A stretch of 8,670 nt of DNA from Elusimicrobia bacterium CG03_land_8_20_14_0_80_50_18 (GTDB taxonomy: Bacteria > CG03), in contig PEUP01000089.1 of NCBI GenBank assembly GCA_002780705.1, positions 1 to 8,670 of the forward strand, in the 5' to 3' direction. The translations under genes and the position numbers were made by a program. The notes beneath the pieces are model-generated. The model was not told where the DNA came from. It searched no databases and saw only the letters and a program-made list of their open reading frames with translations. Each line of letters begins with the position of its first letter. Position 1 is the stretch's first letter. This document shows positions 1 through 7,465 of the stretch, piece after piece.

Positions 1-2
1 TG

Positions 3-236
3 GTGACGATACTCAGCGCGTCGCTCGTTCTGCATATCTTTTCCGGCATCGGCGTGCCCGTGTCATTATCCCAAGCCGTCGTCGGAGCGGTCCTCGGCGT
101 GGGCCTCGTGAAAGGCGCCAAAACTGTCAGCTACGGTAAAATAATAGTCATATTCGCCGGCTGGGTTGTCACGCTGGCGGGAACGGTCCTCTTCAGTTTT
201 CTGATCTGCAAGGCCTATTATAGATTTTTTATCTGA
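3..236 (+). CDS. PiT-family inorganic phosphate permease, C-terminal end (5' partial)
   Basis: This is the last 77 codons of a membrane transporter whose start lies before the window; no stop precedes it in frame, so the GTG at position 3 is probably internal. The stretch GVPVSLSQAVVGAVLGVGL resembles the signature of the second half of PiT phosphate permeases (typically GxPVSTTHxxVGAxxGVG), which carry phosphate across the cytoplasmic membrane with a proton or sodium ion. Two hydrophobic segments are visible, roughly residues 3-37 (including the signature) and 46-69, followed by a short polar end, as in the C-terminus of the family. The stop lies 7 bp before the malQ start, so the two are probably co-transcribed. 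The family call is fairly sure; the transported ion and coupling ion are inferred from family knowledge only. Confidence 0.8.
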   Translation: MTILSASLVLHIFSGIGVPVSLSQAVVGAVLGVGLVKGAKTVSYGKIIVIFAGWVVTLAGTVLFSFLICKAYYRFFI

Positions 237-264
237 AACGGCTATGGATCTGAAACGGCGAAGC
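231..264 (+). repeat. 17-bp imperfect tandem duplication at the permease/malQ junction
   Basis: ATCTGAAACGGC occurs at 231-242 and again at 248-259. The full 17-bp units (231-247 and 248-264) agree at about 14 of 17 positions. The first copy contains the permease stop codon and the malQ ATG; the second encodes the first residues of MalQ. It looks like a small local duplication that shaped the gene boundary. Confidence 0.7.
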
Positions 265-1695
265 GGAATCATTCTTCACCCGACAGCTCTGCCTTCTCCT
301 TACGGCGCCGGAGATTTCGGCCCGGGCGCCCGGCGTTTCATTGATTTCCTCGCCGCTTCGGGAATGAGTCTCTGGCAGGTGCTGCCGCTTCAGCACAGCG
401 CCTTTGATTCGCCATACGACTGCGTATCTTCCTGCGCGGGTCATCCTCTGATGATAAGCGTGGAGGACCTTCTTGAGAAAAAACTTCTGCGGAGAAAACC
501 GGCCGTTCCCCGCTTTCCGGCGGGAAAACTTTTATTCCGCAGGGCCATATCGTTTAAAAACAAAATCCTTAAAGAGGCCTTCCAAAATTTTATACCCGGC
601 GCGTTCTTTGACGCTTTCTGCCTGCAGAACGCCCCATGGCTTGACGATTACTGCGATTTTATGACGCTGGCCGGCAAATACCGCCTGCCCTGGACGAAAT
701 GGCCCTTGTGGGCGCGGATGAGAAAGGATAAGCAGATGGCGGAAATGCGCGAAAAAAACAGAGGGGACATTCTCCGCCACAAATTCGTACAGTATGTATT
801 TTTCAGCCAGTGGAATGACCTGCGCCTTTACGCGCGAAAAAAAGGAATAAAGATAATAGGCGATATGCCGATGTTCGTGTCACGCAACTCGGCGGATGTG
901 TGGGCGCGCAAAGAGCTTTTTCTGCTGAAAAAAAACGGTAAACCCGAATTTATTTCCGGAGTGCCGCCGGATTATTTCAGCAAAAACGGCCAGGTCTGGG
1001 GCAATCCCGTTTACGACTGGAAGGCCATGAAGAAAAATTCTTTTACCTGGTGGAAGAGGCGGCTGGGCCTCGCGTTTGAGATGTTTGATTTTGTCAGAAT
1101 AGATCATTTCAGAGGTTTCTATTCCTACTGGAAGATACCCGCGGGGAATAAAACGGCGAAAAAAGGCAAATGGACGAGGGTGCCGGGCCTTGAGCTTTTC
1201 GCCGAAATTAAAAAAACTTTTCAGAAGGCGCCGGTGATAGCCGAAGACCTCGGTTACATACCGAAACCGGTGAAGAAATTCCGGCTGAAATTAGGTTTCC
1301 CCGGGATGAAAATACTTCAATTCGCTTTTTCGTTTGGTGATAAAAATCAGTTCCTGCCCAGCAACTACGAGAAGAACTGCGTGGTTTACACAGGCACACA
1401 CGACAACGACACTCTCATCGGCTGGTATTCGTCGAGCAGTCCCTACTGCAGGAGGATAATACGCAAACATCTCGGCGAAATAACAAACATAAACACACAG
1501 ATGATGGAGCTCGCCATGCGCTCAAAGGCGGTTTTCGCTTTATTCCCCATGCAGGATATACTCGAACTGGGAAGCAAAGCCCGATTCAACACGCCGGGCA
1601 CATGGCGGGGCAACTGGGCATGGCGTATGGAAGAGATCCCCTTTGGAAAGGCGCGAGGCATAAAAAAACTCTGCCGTCTCGCCCGCCGCCGGTGA
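244..1695 (+). CDS. malQ: 4-alpha-glucanotransferase (amylomaltase, GH77)
   Basis: This 483-residue cytosolic enzyme moves alpha-1,4-glucan segments between malto-oligosaccharides, releasing glucose and lengthening acceptors in maltodextrin or glycogen metabolism. The N-terminus (KRRSGIILHPTALPSPYGAGDFG) has the standard GH77 opening. The catalytic triad is recognisable: nucleophile Asp287 in VRIDHFRGF, acid/base Glu334 in IAEDLG and Asp387 in GTHDNDT, with spacings close to those of Thermus amylomaltase. Near the C-terminus PMQDILELG and NTPGTWRGNWAWRM match the family's final motifs, so the gene is full length (usual size about 480-530). The ATG fits the family N-terminus but has no clear Shine-Dalgarno site and follows the permease stop by 7 bp, suggesting coupled translation. 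Its stop overlaps the next start as GTGA. Function is confident; the physiological glucan is unknown. Confidence 0.95.
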   Translation: MDLKRRSGIILHPTALPSPYGAGDFGPGARRFIDFLAASGMSLWQVLPLQHSAFDSPYDCVSSCAGHPLMISVEDLLEKKLLRRKPAVPRFPAGKLLFRRAISFKNKILKEAFQNFIPGAFFDAFCLQNAPWLDDYCDFMTLAGKYRLPWTKWPLWARMRKDKQMAEMREKNRGDILRHKFVQYVFFSQWNDLRLYARKKGIKIIGDMPMFVSRNSADVWARKELFLLKKNGKPEFISGVPPDYFSKNGQVWGNPVYDWKAMKKNSFTWWKRRLGLAFEMFDFVRIDHFRGFYSYWKIPAGNKTAKKGKWTRVPGLELFAEIKKTFQKAPVIAEDLGYIPKPVKKFRLKLGFPGMKILQFAFSFGDKNQFLPSNYEKNCVVYTGTHDNDTLIGWYSSSSPYCRRIIRKHLGEITNINTQMMELAMRSKAVFALFPMQDILELGSKARFNTPGTWRGNWAWRMEEIPFGKARGIKKLCRLARRR

Positions 1696-2714
1696 TATAT
1701 AACAGCGTCGCGGGGCTGAAGGCAAAGCTGTCGGCTCTGGGCCTCGGCACATGGGTGTTCGGCGGCGGCAAGTGGTGGGGCGAACAGAAAGACGATGTCT
1801 CAAAGGCTGTCATGGCCGCGGCCGTGACAGCGGGCGTGAATCTTTTTGACACCGCGCCTTTCTACGGCTTCGGACATTCGGAAAAACTCACAGGCGAATT
1901 TATCGCCGAACGCCAAATCAGAAAAAAGAGCATCATCTCCACCAAGCTCGGGCTGGATCCTGACGCTCCCGGATTTCACAACCTGAAAAGAGACAGGATG
2001 AAAAAAGAGATTGAGGAAAGCCTCTCGCGCCTGGGAACGGATTACATAGACATATACCACATCCACTGGCCGGATCCCGCAGTGCCCGTTGAAGAAAGCG
2101 CGAAAACAATGAGAGGATTCTACGAGGAAGGGCTGATCAGATCCGTGGGGGTGAGTAATTATTCAGTTGCCGAAATGAGGCGTTTTATGGATGTCTGCCC
2201 TCTGCATTTCCTCCAGCCGCCATACAGCATGTTCAACCGTTCCATAGAAAAAGAGCTCCTCCCGTTCTGCGTCAAAAACGGCGTCTCCGTTCTGGCCTAC
2301 AGCCCGCTTCACGGCGGAATGCTGACAGGCAAATTTTTCAGGGAAGGATACAGCCCTCCCCGTGACCTGCGCCGCAAAGGCATGAAAGATTTGCGCGAGC
2401 CCTATTACTCTGTTGAGAAAGACGCCTTTGTAAAAACAGAAAAGCTCGCCGACGGATGCGGCATCAGCCCCGCCGCTTTCGCGCTCGCCTGGCTGATGAG
2501 CAGAAAGGGCGTCGCCTCCGTCCTCATGGGCGCGAGAAATACGGCGCAGATGGAAGAAAACTTAAAGTCCGTGGAAGCAATTCCGGATAAAGCTGTTCTG
2601 TCACAGGCGGATAAAATCCTGAATCAAATGAGCGCGGATTTGACGGATATAGATAATTGCGGAACGCCCTCTTATTTTATAAAATCAGCCGATGAACAAA
2701 AAAGCTTTGATTAA
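1692..2714 (+). CDS. Aldo/keto reductase family oxidoreductase
   Basis: This cytosolic, probably NADPH-dependent carbonyl reductase has 340 residues when started at the GTG at 1692. That start overlaps the malQ stop as GTGA and places the family's beta-strand opening (LSALGLGTWVFGG) at residues 13-25. An in-frame ATG at 1602 would add 30 proline- and arginine-rich residues unlike the family and overlap malQ by 94 bp, so it is not preferred. The catalytic tetrad is visible: Asp53 and Tyr58 in FDTAPFYG, Lys85 in STKLG and His125 in HIHWPD. SVGVSNYS and the C-terminal GARNTAQMEEN (about 280-290) fit the substrate-barrel and nicotinamide cofactor-binding regions. No Shine-Dalgarno site is seen, consistent with coupling to malQ. 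The WWG and HIHWPD features suggest the general or pyridoxal reductase-like subgroup rather than a voltage-channel beta subunit; the substrate cannot be inferred. Confidence 0.92.
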   Translation: MIYNSVAGLKAKLSALGLGTWVFGGGKWWGEQKDDVSKAVMAAAVTAGVNLFDTAPFYGFGHSEKLTGEFIAERQIRKKSIISTKLGLDPDAPGFHNLKRDRMKKEIEESLSRLGTDYIDIYHIHWPDPAVPVEESAKTMRGFYEEGLIRSVGVSNYSVAEMRRFMDVCPLHFLQPPYSMFNRSIEKELLPFCVKNGVSVLAYSPLHGGMLTGKFFREGYSPPRDLRRKGMKDLREPYYSVEKDAFVKTEKLADGCGISPAAFALAWLMSRKGVASVLMGARNTAQMEENLKSVEAIPDKAVLSQADKILNQMSADLTDIDNCGTPSYFIKSADEQKSFD

Positions 2715-4338
2715 AAAGGGAAGGGCTTTTCTCGCAGACGGTGGCAAGGTCCTTGATAAAAGCCGGATAAAGGATTTTCTGGAGGCTGTCATACCTTCGG
2801 GCTCCCGCGTGTGCATGGAAGGAGACAACCAGAAGCAGGCTGACTTTCTCGCCCGGGCGATGAGCTCTCTGGACGCGTCAAAAGTGAACCGGCTTCACAT
2901 GGTGCAGTCCTCAGTGGTGCTGAGCGAACATCTGGATATATTTGAGAAGGGCATAGCGGATAAACTTGATTTCGCTTTTTCCGGACCGCAGGCGAAGCGG
3001 CTCTACCGTCTTGTTGATGAGAAAAAAATTAAAATAGGCGCGATTCACACATACCTTGAACTCTACGCGCGCTATTTTTCCGACCTCAGGCCCCATATCG
3101 CTCTCGTTGTCGCCGATTACGCCGATAAGGACGGGAATCTTTACACCGGCTACAACACCGAGGACACACCCGTTATATGCGAAGCCGCCTCTTTCGGCGG
3201 CGGCATCGTCATCGCGCAGGTGAAAGAAATAAAAGACAAACTTCCCCGCGTGGATATCCCCGGAGACTGGGTGGATTTCGTCGTGCCCACGGGTGAGGAT
3301 TATTATATCCAGCCTCTTTTTACGCGGGATCCCGCCAAGATTTCCGATACGCAGATTCTTCTCGCGATGATGGTGATAAAAGGGATTTACGAAAAATACA
3401 AAGTTGATTCTCTCAATCACGGCATAGGTTATAACGCCGCCGCGATAGAGCTTCTGCTTCCCACTTTCGCGAAACATCTGAAAGGAAAGATCTGCCGCTA
3501 CTGGGCGCTGAACCCTCATCCGACGATGATTCCGGCGATAGAGAGCGGTTTTGTGAAATCAATTTATTCTTTCGGCGGCGAACCCGGCATGGAGGATTAT
3601 GTTAAAAAACACGCCAAAATTTTTCCGATAGGAGCCGACGGCACGATGAGGAGCGGCCGCCTCAACGCCCAGCTTCTCGGCCTTTACGGGATTGACTGTT
3701 TTCTCGGCTCCACACTCCAGATAGACAGGTATGGCAATTCATCCACGGCCATAAAGGGTATGATATCGGGTTTCGGCGGCGCTCCCAATCTGGGCGGCAG
3801 CCCTCCGGGGCGAAGGCACAGCAGCGCCTCGTGGAAAAAAACTTCGCGGGAGAACAGGGCGTTCTTTAAATCCACCGGTTTCAAAAAAGGACAGAAGCTG
3901 GTCGTGCAGATGACACCCACGGTCAGCGAAAAAAAAGGCATTCCCGTTTTTGTGGACGAACTGGACGCCGTGTCGCTCTATAAGGAAGGGAAGTTTGATT
4001 CGCCGCCGGTTATGATATACGCGGATAATGTCACGCACATAGTGACCGAATGCGGCATCGCCAATCTTCTGAAATGTTCGGGGAAAAAAGAGAGAGCAAT
4101 GGCCATAGAAGCCGTTGCCGGCGACACGCCCGTCGGGAAGAGGGCCAAAGCGGAAAACACGCTGAGGCTCCGGAAGAAAGGAATTGTCTCAACCTGCGAA
4201 GACCTGGGCATAAATCCAGCCGAGGCGAAAAGATCTCTTCTCGCCGCGCGGAGCCTTGACGACCTGGTTGAAATTTCCGGCGGAGTTTACAAAATCCCGG
4301 ATTGTTTCAAAAAATTGAGAGTAAAGAAGAATGCCTGA
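2692..4338 (+). CDS. mdcA: Malonate decarboxylase subunit alpha (acetyl-S-ACP:malonate ACP transferase)
   Basis: At 548 residues this matches MdcA of malonate decarboxylase, which exchanges acetate for malonate on the enzyme's acyl carrier protein, producing malonyl-S-ACP for decarboxylation in the cytosol. Family blocks run in order along the whole length: EGDNQKQADFLARA (43-56), LHMVQSSVVLSEHLD, GAIHTYLELYARYF, GNLYTGYNTEDTP, LPRVDIPGDWVDFVV, LNHGIGYNAAAIELLLP, WALNPHPTMIPAIESG, GSTLQID (339-345), GNSSTA (348-353), FGGAPNLGG with GRRH shortly after, VMIYADNVTHIVTECGIANLL and LAARSLDDLVEISGG. It begins 23 bp inside the reductase gene and has no Shine-Dalgarno site. Odd: none of the usual partners (carrier protein MdcC, decarboxylase MdcD/E, prosthetic-group genes MdcB/G) follows, so it is either an orphan, supplied from elsewhere, or the operon was cut at its 3' side. 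Another acyl/CoA transferase role in the same family is possible. Confidence 0.88.
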   Translation: MNKKALIKKGRAFLADGGKVLDKSRIKDFLEAVIPSGSRVCMEGDNQKQADFLARAMSSLDASKVNRLHMVQSSVVLSEHLDIFEKGIADKLDFAFSGPQAKRLYRLVDEKKIKIGAIHTYLELYARYFSDLRPHIALVVADYADKDGNLYTGYNTEDTPVICEAASFGGGIVIAQVKEIKDKLPRVDIPGDWVDFVVPTGEDYYIQPLFTRDPAKISDTQILLAMMVIKGIYEKYKVDSLNHGIGYNAAAIELLLPTFAKHLKGKICRYWALNPHPTMIPAIESGFVKSIYSFGGEPGMEDYVKKHAKIFPIGADGTMRSGRLNAQLLGLYGIDCFLGSTLQIDRYGNSSTAIKGMISGFGGAPNLGGSPPGRRHSSASWKKTSRENRAFFKSTGFKKGQKLVVQMTPTVSEKKGIPVFVDELDAVSLYKEGKFDSPPVMIYADNVTHIVTECGIANLLKCSGKKERAMAIEAVAGDTPVGKRAKAENTLRLRKKGIVSTCEDLGINPAEAKRSLLAARSLDDLVEISGGVYKIPDCFKKLRVKKNA

Positions 4339-4423
4339 AAGAAAAAAGGGTAAATCAACAATGCAGTTCGCGGGGAATGTTTTCCTGAAAAAGGAATTGT
4401 CGTATCACTGTCACGACAATTGA
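4331..4423 (+). CDS. Doubtful 30-codon ORF overlapping the mdcA stop
   Basis: An ATG at 4331 overlaps the mdcA stop by 8 bp, the arrangement expected for the next gene in a coupled operon. The frame runs 30 codons (MPERKKGKSTMQFAGNVF at its start) and ends inside the 9-bp inverted repeat. It resembles no protein I recognise. It may be the stub of an operon gene cut off by rearrangement, or chance. Confidence 0.2.
   Translation: MPERKKGKSTMQFAGNVFLKKELSYHCHDN
4395..4421. repeat. Perfect 9-bp inverted repeat, 9-bp spacer
   Basis: AATTGTCGT at 4395-4403 is the exact reverse complement of ACGACAATT at 4413-4421. It could form a hairpin downstream of mdcA, but no immediate T-run follows, so a rho-independent terminator is not well supported. 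Alternatives are a protein-binding palindrome or part of an old insertion-sequence end. Confidence 0.55.
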
Positions 4424-4490
4424 GCTGGAATCATTTTGTCGCAATTTTTCCGGTCAATGATAATCCTGTTAGTGGACAAAAGAAGGGCGG

Positions 4491-4536
4491 TTATTGACCC
4501 GCCTGCTTCATAGCTTCGGCGGGCAGGCTTATTGAC
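4491..4536. repeat. 30-bp palindromic REP-like element flanked by 8-bp direct repeats
   Basis: TTATTGAC occurs at 4491-4498 and 4529-4536. Between the copies lie 30 bp that fold on themselves: GCCTGC (4501-4506) pairs with GCAGGC (4523-4528), or alternatively CCCGCC (4498-4503) with GGCGGG (4518-4523). A short palindrome bounded by equal direct repeats is the pattern left when a small REP- or MITE-like sequence inserts and duplicates its target. Confidence 0.5.
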
Positions 4537-4572
4537 TTTTGGGGCAACGAAAGATTTTTCTAAATCTACATG

Positions 4573-4601
4573 TTCTTTGAGAGTCCGAAATTTAGTAGAA
4601 T
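4573..4601 (+). promoter_or_regulatory. Weak sigma-70-like promoter candidate for the methyltransferase
   Basis: TAGAAT at 4596-4601 matches the -10 consensus at five of six positions. The hexamer 17 bp upstream (TTCTTT, 4573-4578) is a poor -35. It lies about 60 bp before the methyltransferase start. The call rests only on consensus matching. Confidence 0.25.
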
Positions 4602-4648
4602 GAGCCTATGAAAAATATCGCAGGATTTTCAAATGTGAAATGCCAAAT

Positions 4649-4654
4649 AGAGGA
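4649..4654 (+). promoter_or_regulatory. Ribosome binding site deciding the GTG start at 4663
   Basis: AGAGGA ends 8 nt before the GTG at 4663, a good Shine-Dalgarno distance. It supports the GTG start, since no in-frame ATG lies close by. Confidence 0.65.
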
Positions 4655-4662
4655 ACGCCTGA

Positions 4663-7461
4663 GTGGACAATAGAACATTACTGAAAAAATGTATTGACGA
4701 GTTTTCAAAGGAAAACCTTGTAAATGTGTTCAGGCGGATATGCCCGAAATATTCATACCAAGAAGAAAATTATTCCCATTATTTAGACAAGTACGCAGAG
4801 AAAATAAAATCATTACAAAAACTCGGTTCAGCGGAAGATGACGAAGCCTCAAGATTGCTGTTTTTTATGGGTGAGATCAAAGGGTTATACTCATCGCAAA
4901 CCGGCAAAAAAATGCAGTATGAACTCGCCAAAGAGATACTCAAAGCCGAAAATTACGACGCGGGGCTGTTTGCTTTCTATGACAGCGCCGGAAATTTCAG
5001 ATTTAGTTTGGTTCATGCGCTTTATTCGGGTAAAAAAAGAAGTTTCAATAATTTTCGGCGATATACCTATCTCGTTCTTAAAAATACGCCCAACAAAACT
5101 TTTCTGAACCAGATAGGAAAATCAGAACTTTCATCTATGGATAAAATTCTTGAAGCATTCTCAATTGAAGCCGTTTCAAAAGATTTTTATGCCGGCTTTC
5201 AGCCTAAGTTTGAAAAAATAGCTTCTGTTATTCGGGGAGATACAGCGTTGACGGAAGATGCCAGAAGAAATTTTGCGCTTTTATTCGTCATAAGAATCGT
5301 TTTCCTCGGATTTATTCAGAAAAAAGGTTGGATGGGCGGAAGTAAAGGATTTATTCAGGATTTGTGGAAAGAATACAAAGAGAGTAAAGATATCGGCGAT
5401 TCGTTCTATAAAGAATGGCTTGAGCCGGTGTTTTTTACGATTCTGAATTCCCCGCCGGGAAAAAAGTGTTTATCAGACGACACGCCCTTTTCAGAAGCGA
5501 CAAAAAAGATTTTAGATTCAGCGCCTTATCTTAACGGCGGGATATTTACGAGAAACGAAGATATGGATACAAAGGGAAGGTATATTCCCGACAAAGAGAT
5601 TGAGGATTTTTTTGAGTTTCTTTTTCAGTATAATTTTACCATTGAGGAAAACAGTTTATATGACGAAGAACTGGAATTGAATCCTGAATTTCTCGGAATC
5701 ATATTTGAACAGTTGGTTAACAAAGAAAACGGCGCTGTTTACACGCCCCGCACGGAAGTTGATTTGATGTGCCGGCTCGCCCTTGCCAAATGGCTCGAAA
5801 AAAACAGTTCATCCGAAAAAAACGATATTTTCCACTTACTATTCAGAGAAGGCGGCAGGGGGGATGAGTTTGATAAGGATCAGAAAACAGGGGATTTCTC
5901 ACTCAATCAGATTAACGAACTCACTAACTTGCTGGAAAACATAACGGTCTGTGATCCGGCGGCGGGTTCGGGGGCATTTGAGGTCGGGATGCTCCATGTG
6001 CTGAATGAGATTGTAGAAGAACTTCACAGAAAACAAGGCGATTCCAAGGACAAACTCAGGGACGCGGCTTTTGAGAGGAAAAAGAATATGATAGCGAATT
6101 CTCTCTATGGCGTTGAGGTGAAAGAGTGGGCGGTGTGGATAAATCACCTTAGACTTTGGCTTACGCTCTTTATAGATATGCCTGATGAGTTTAAAACTTC
6201 AGAAAAGCCGCTTCTTCCGAGTTTAAATTTCAAGATTCGTTGCGGCGATTCACTCGTTCAGAAATTAGGCACAAAACCTTTTCCTGTTCACGGGCATGCC
6301 GAATTGTCCCAAACGCTAAAACTGAAAATAACGGAACTCAAGAAAATTAAACTGGATTATTTCAATAACTCCGGTGTTAAGCAGAAAATTATTAAGCAGA
6401 TGGAAAAGGCGTTATTTAAATTGATAATGGATGAGGAAATCAGCCGCTTGAAATCCACGCTTGCCGGAAATATATTTAACGAGGATACGCAGTTATCCAT
6501 GTTTGCTGACGGCATTGATGAATATTCCGAAAAGCAGTTGAGCATTTCAGACGCATATAAAAAGAAAATAGAAACTCAAATCGCAGAGATTGAGACGCAG
6601 AAAAAAAGTTTAAGCGCCGAACATCCCATGATTTGGAATATTGAGTTCCCGGGCATATTTTTTGACAATGGCGGTTTTGATATTATCATAGGCAATCCGC
6701 CTTATGTGAGGCAGGAAAAGATAGAAGACCCCACAGGCAAATTATCAGCAAGTGAATATAAAAAAGAATTGCAGGATATGGTCAGATTGGATTTCCCAAA
6801 ACATTTCCCCCCTAAAAAGAAAATAAACGCTCAGTCTGACCTTTATACTTTTTTCTATATCCGTAGCCTTCATCTGCTTAATCCCAATGGAATTCATTGT
6901 TTTATATGTTCCAATTCATGGCTTGATGTTGGTTACGGCGCATGGCTTCAGGAGTTTATGCTCAAAAATGTTCCGATGCATTACATCATAGATAATCATT
7001 CCCGACGCAGTTTTGCGAGCGCCGATGTGAATACTATTATTTCCGTAGTTGGAGCGCCGCAAAGCAGATTGAATATGAAAGATTACACTGTTAAGTTTGT
7101 GGCTTTCAAAAGGCCGTTTGACGAGGCAATTTTTACTGAGAACCTGCTTGAAATAGAAGAAGCGGAGGATATTGTTTCAAATGACATATTCAGGGTATAT
7201 CCAATATCCAACCGCAAGCTTTTTGACGAGGGAGCGGAATACGAAGATGAAACTCAGAAAACCCTGGGCGCCGCGGATTATGTGGGCGATAAATGGGGCG
7301 GAAAATATTTGAGGGCTCCGGACATCTTTTTTACAATTCTTAAAAAGGGTAAAGACAAACTTGTTAAGCTGGGTGATATTGCTCAGGTTCGGTTTGGGAT
7401 TAAAACCGGCTGTAATGAGTTTTTCTATGTTGAAGATGTGACGGATTTGATAGAGGATTAG
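4663..7461 (+). CDS. Type IIG (Eco57I-like) N6-adenine DNA methyltransferase, truncated in its recognition domain
   Basis: The 932 residues show the gamma-class amino-methyltransferase layout: motif X-like GAVYTPRTEV (357-366), SAM-binding motif I VCDPAAGSGAF (429-439), then a lysine-rich, probably helical insert (about 545-650), catalytic motif IV NPPY (678-681) and downstream CSNSWLDVGYG and SFASADVNTIISVV blocks. The N-terminal about 340 residues, including FRFSLV (112-117) and a following GKKRSFNNFRRYTY block, sit where type IIG enzymes carry a PD-(D/E)XK-like nuclease; I cannot assign its catalytic residues. The target recognition domain begins near residue 902 (KLGDIAQVRFGIKTG) but the gene stops at 932, after VTDLIED. 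The expected remainder appears at 8400 onward, beyond the DUF3800 gene. It is thus the catalytic half of a split or interrupted restriction-modification enzyme, possibly still able to bind SAM but lacking sequence specificity by itself. Confidence 0.88.
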   Translation: MDNRTLLKKCIDEFSKENLVNVFRRICPKYSYQEENYSHYLDKYAEKIKSLQKLGSAEDDEASRLLFFMGEIKGLYSSQTGKKMQYELAKEILKAENYDAGLFAFYDSAGNFRFSLVHALYSGKKRSFNNFRRYTYLVLKNTPNKTFLNQIGKSELSSMDKILEAFSIEAVSKDFYAGFQPKFEKIASVIRGDTALTEDARRNFALLFVIRIVFLGFIQKKGWMGGSKGFIQDLWKEYKESKDIGDSFYKEWLEPVFFTILNSPPGKKCLSDDTPFSEATKKILDSAPYLNGGIFTRNEDMDTKGRYIPDKEIEDFFEFLFQYNFTIEENSLYDEELELNPEFLGIIFEQLVNKENGAVYTPRTEVDLMCRLALAKWLEKNSSSEKNDIFHLLFREGGRGDEFDKDQKTGDFSLNQINELTNLLENITVCDPAAGSGAFEVGMLHVLNEIVEELHRKQGDSKDKLRDAAFERKKNMIANSLYGVEVKEWAVWINHLRLWLTLFIDMPDEFKTSEKPLLPSLNFKIRCGDSLVQKLGTKPFPVHGHAELSQTLKLKITELKKIKLDYFNNSGVKQKIIKQMEKALFKLIMDEEISRLKSTLAGNIFNEDTQLSMFADGIDEYSEKQLSISDAYKKKIETQIAEIETQKKSLSAEHPMIWNIEFPGIFFDNGGFDIIIGNPPYVRQEKIEDPTGKLSASEYKKELQDMVRLDFPKHFPPKKKINAQSDLYTFFYIRSLHLLNPNGIHCFICSNSWLDVGYGAWLQEFMLKNVPMHYIIDNHSRRSFASADVNTIISVVGAPQSRLNMKDYTVKFVAFKRPFDEAIFTENLLEIEEAEDIVSNDIFRVYPISNRKLFDEGAEYEDETQKTLGAADYVGDKWGGKYLRAPDIFFTILKKGKDKLVKLGDIAQVRFGIKTGCNEFFYVEDVTDLIED
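7452..7457 (+). promoter_or_regulatory. Ribosome binding site for DUF3800, inside the methyltransferase end
   Basis: AGAGGA lies in the last codons of the truncated methyltransferase, 8 nt before the ATG at 7466. It is the same hexamer, at the same spacing, as that of the methyltransferase itself. The arrangement would couple translation of the two genes. Confidence 0.6.
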
Positions 7462-7465
7462 GTTT

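Larger units (their letters stand above)
4339..4662. other. Intergenic junction between metabolic operon and restriction-modification locus
   Basis: No convincing gene is seen in these 324 bp. They hold a 9-bp inverted repeat (4395-4421), a second TTGTCG word at 4436-4441, a 30-bp palindromic element with flanking direct repeats (4491-4536), a weak promoter candidate (4573-4601) and a ribosome binding site for the methyltransferase. A 21-codon ORF at 4608-4673 overlaps the methyltransferase start but lacks supporting evidence. Composition shifts from the GC-richer operon to A+T-rich DNA within this stretch. Confidence 0.6.

Noticed and set aside
1602..1691. ATG at 1602 as the reductase start
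   Set aside because: It adds 30 residues unlike the family and overlaps malQ by 94 bp. The GTG at 1692 gives the usual N-terminus and a GTGA coupling overlap.
2911..3519. A 202-codon open frame on the minus strand
   Set aside because: It lies wholly inside mdcA, whose protein matches its family throughout. The antisense translation shows no recognisable domain.
4608..4673. A 21-codon ORF before the methyltransferase
   Set aside because: It has no clear ribosome binding site or leader-peptide features and overlaps the methyltransferase start. Not supported beyond chance.
5899..6147. Minus-strand open frames inside the methyltransferase
   Set aside because: They are shadows of a gene with clear SAM and NPPY motifs and have no family features of their own.
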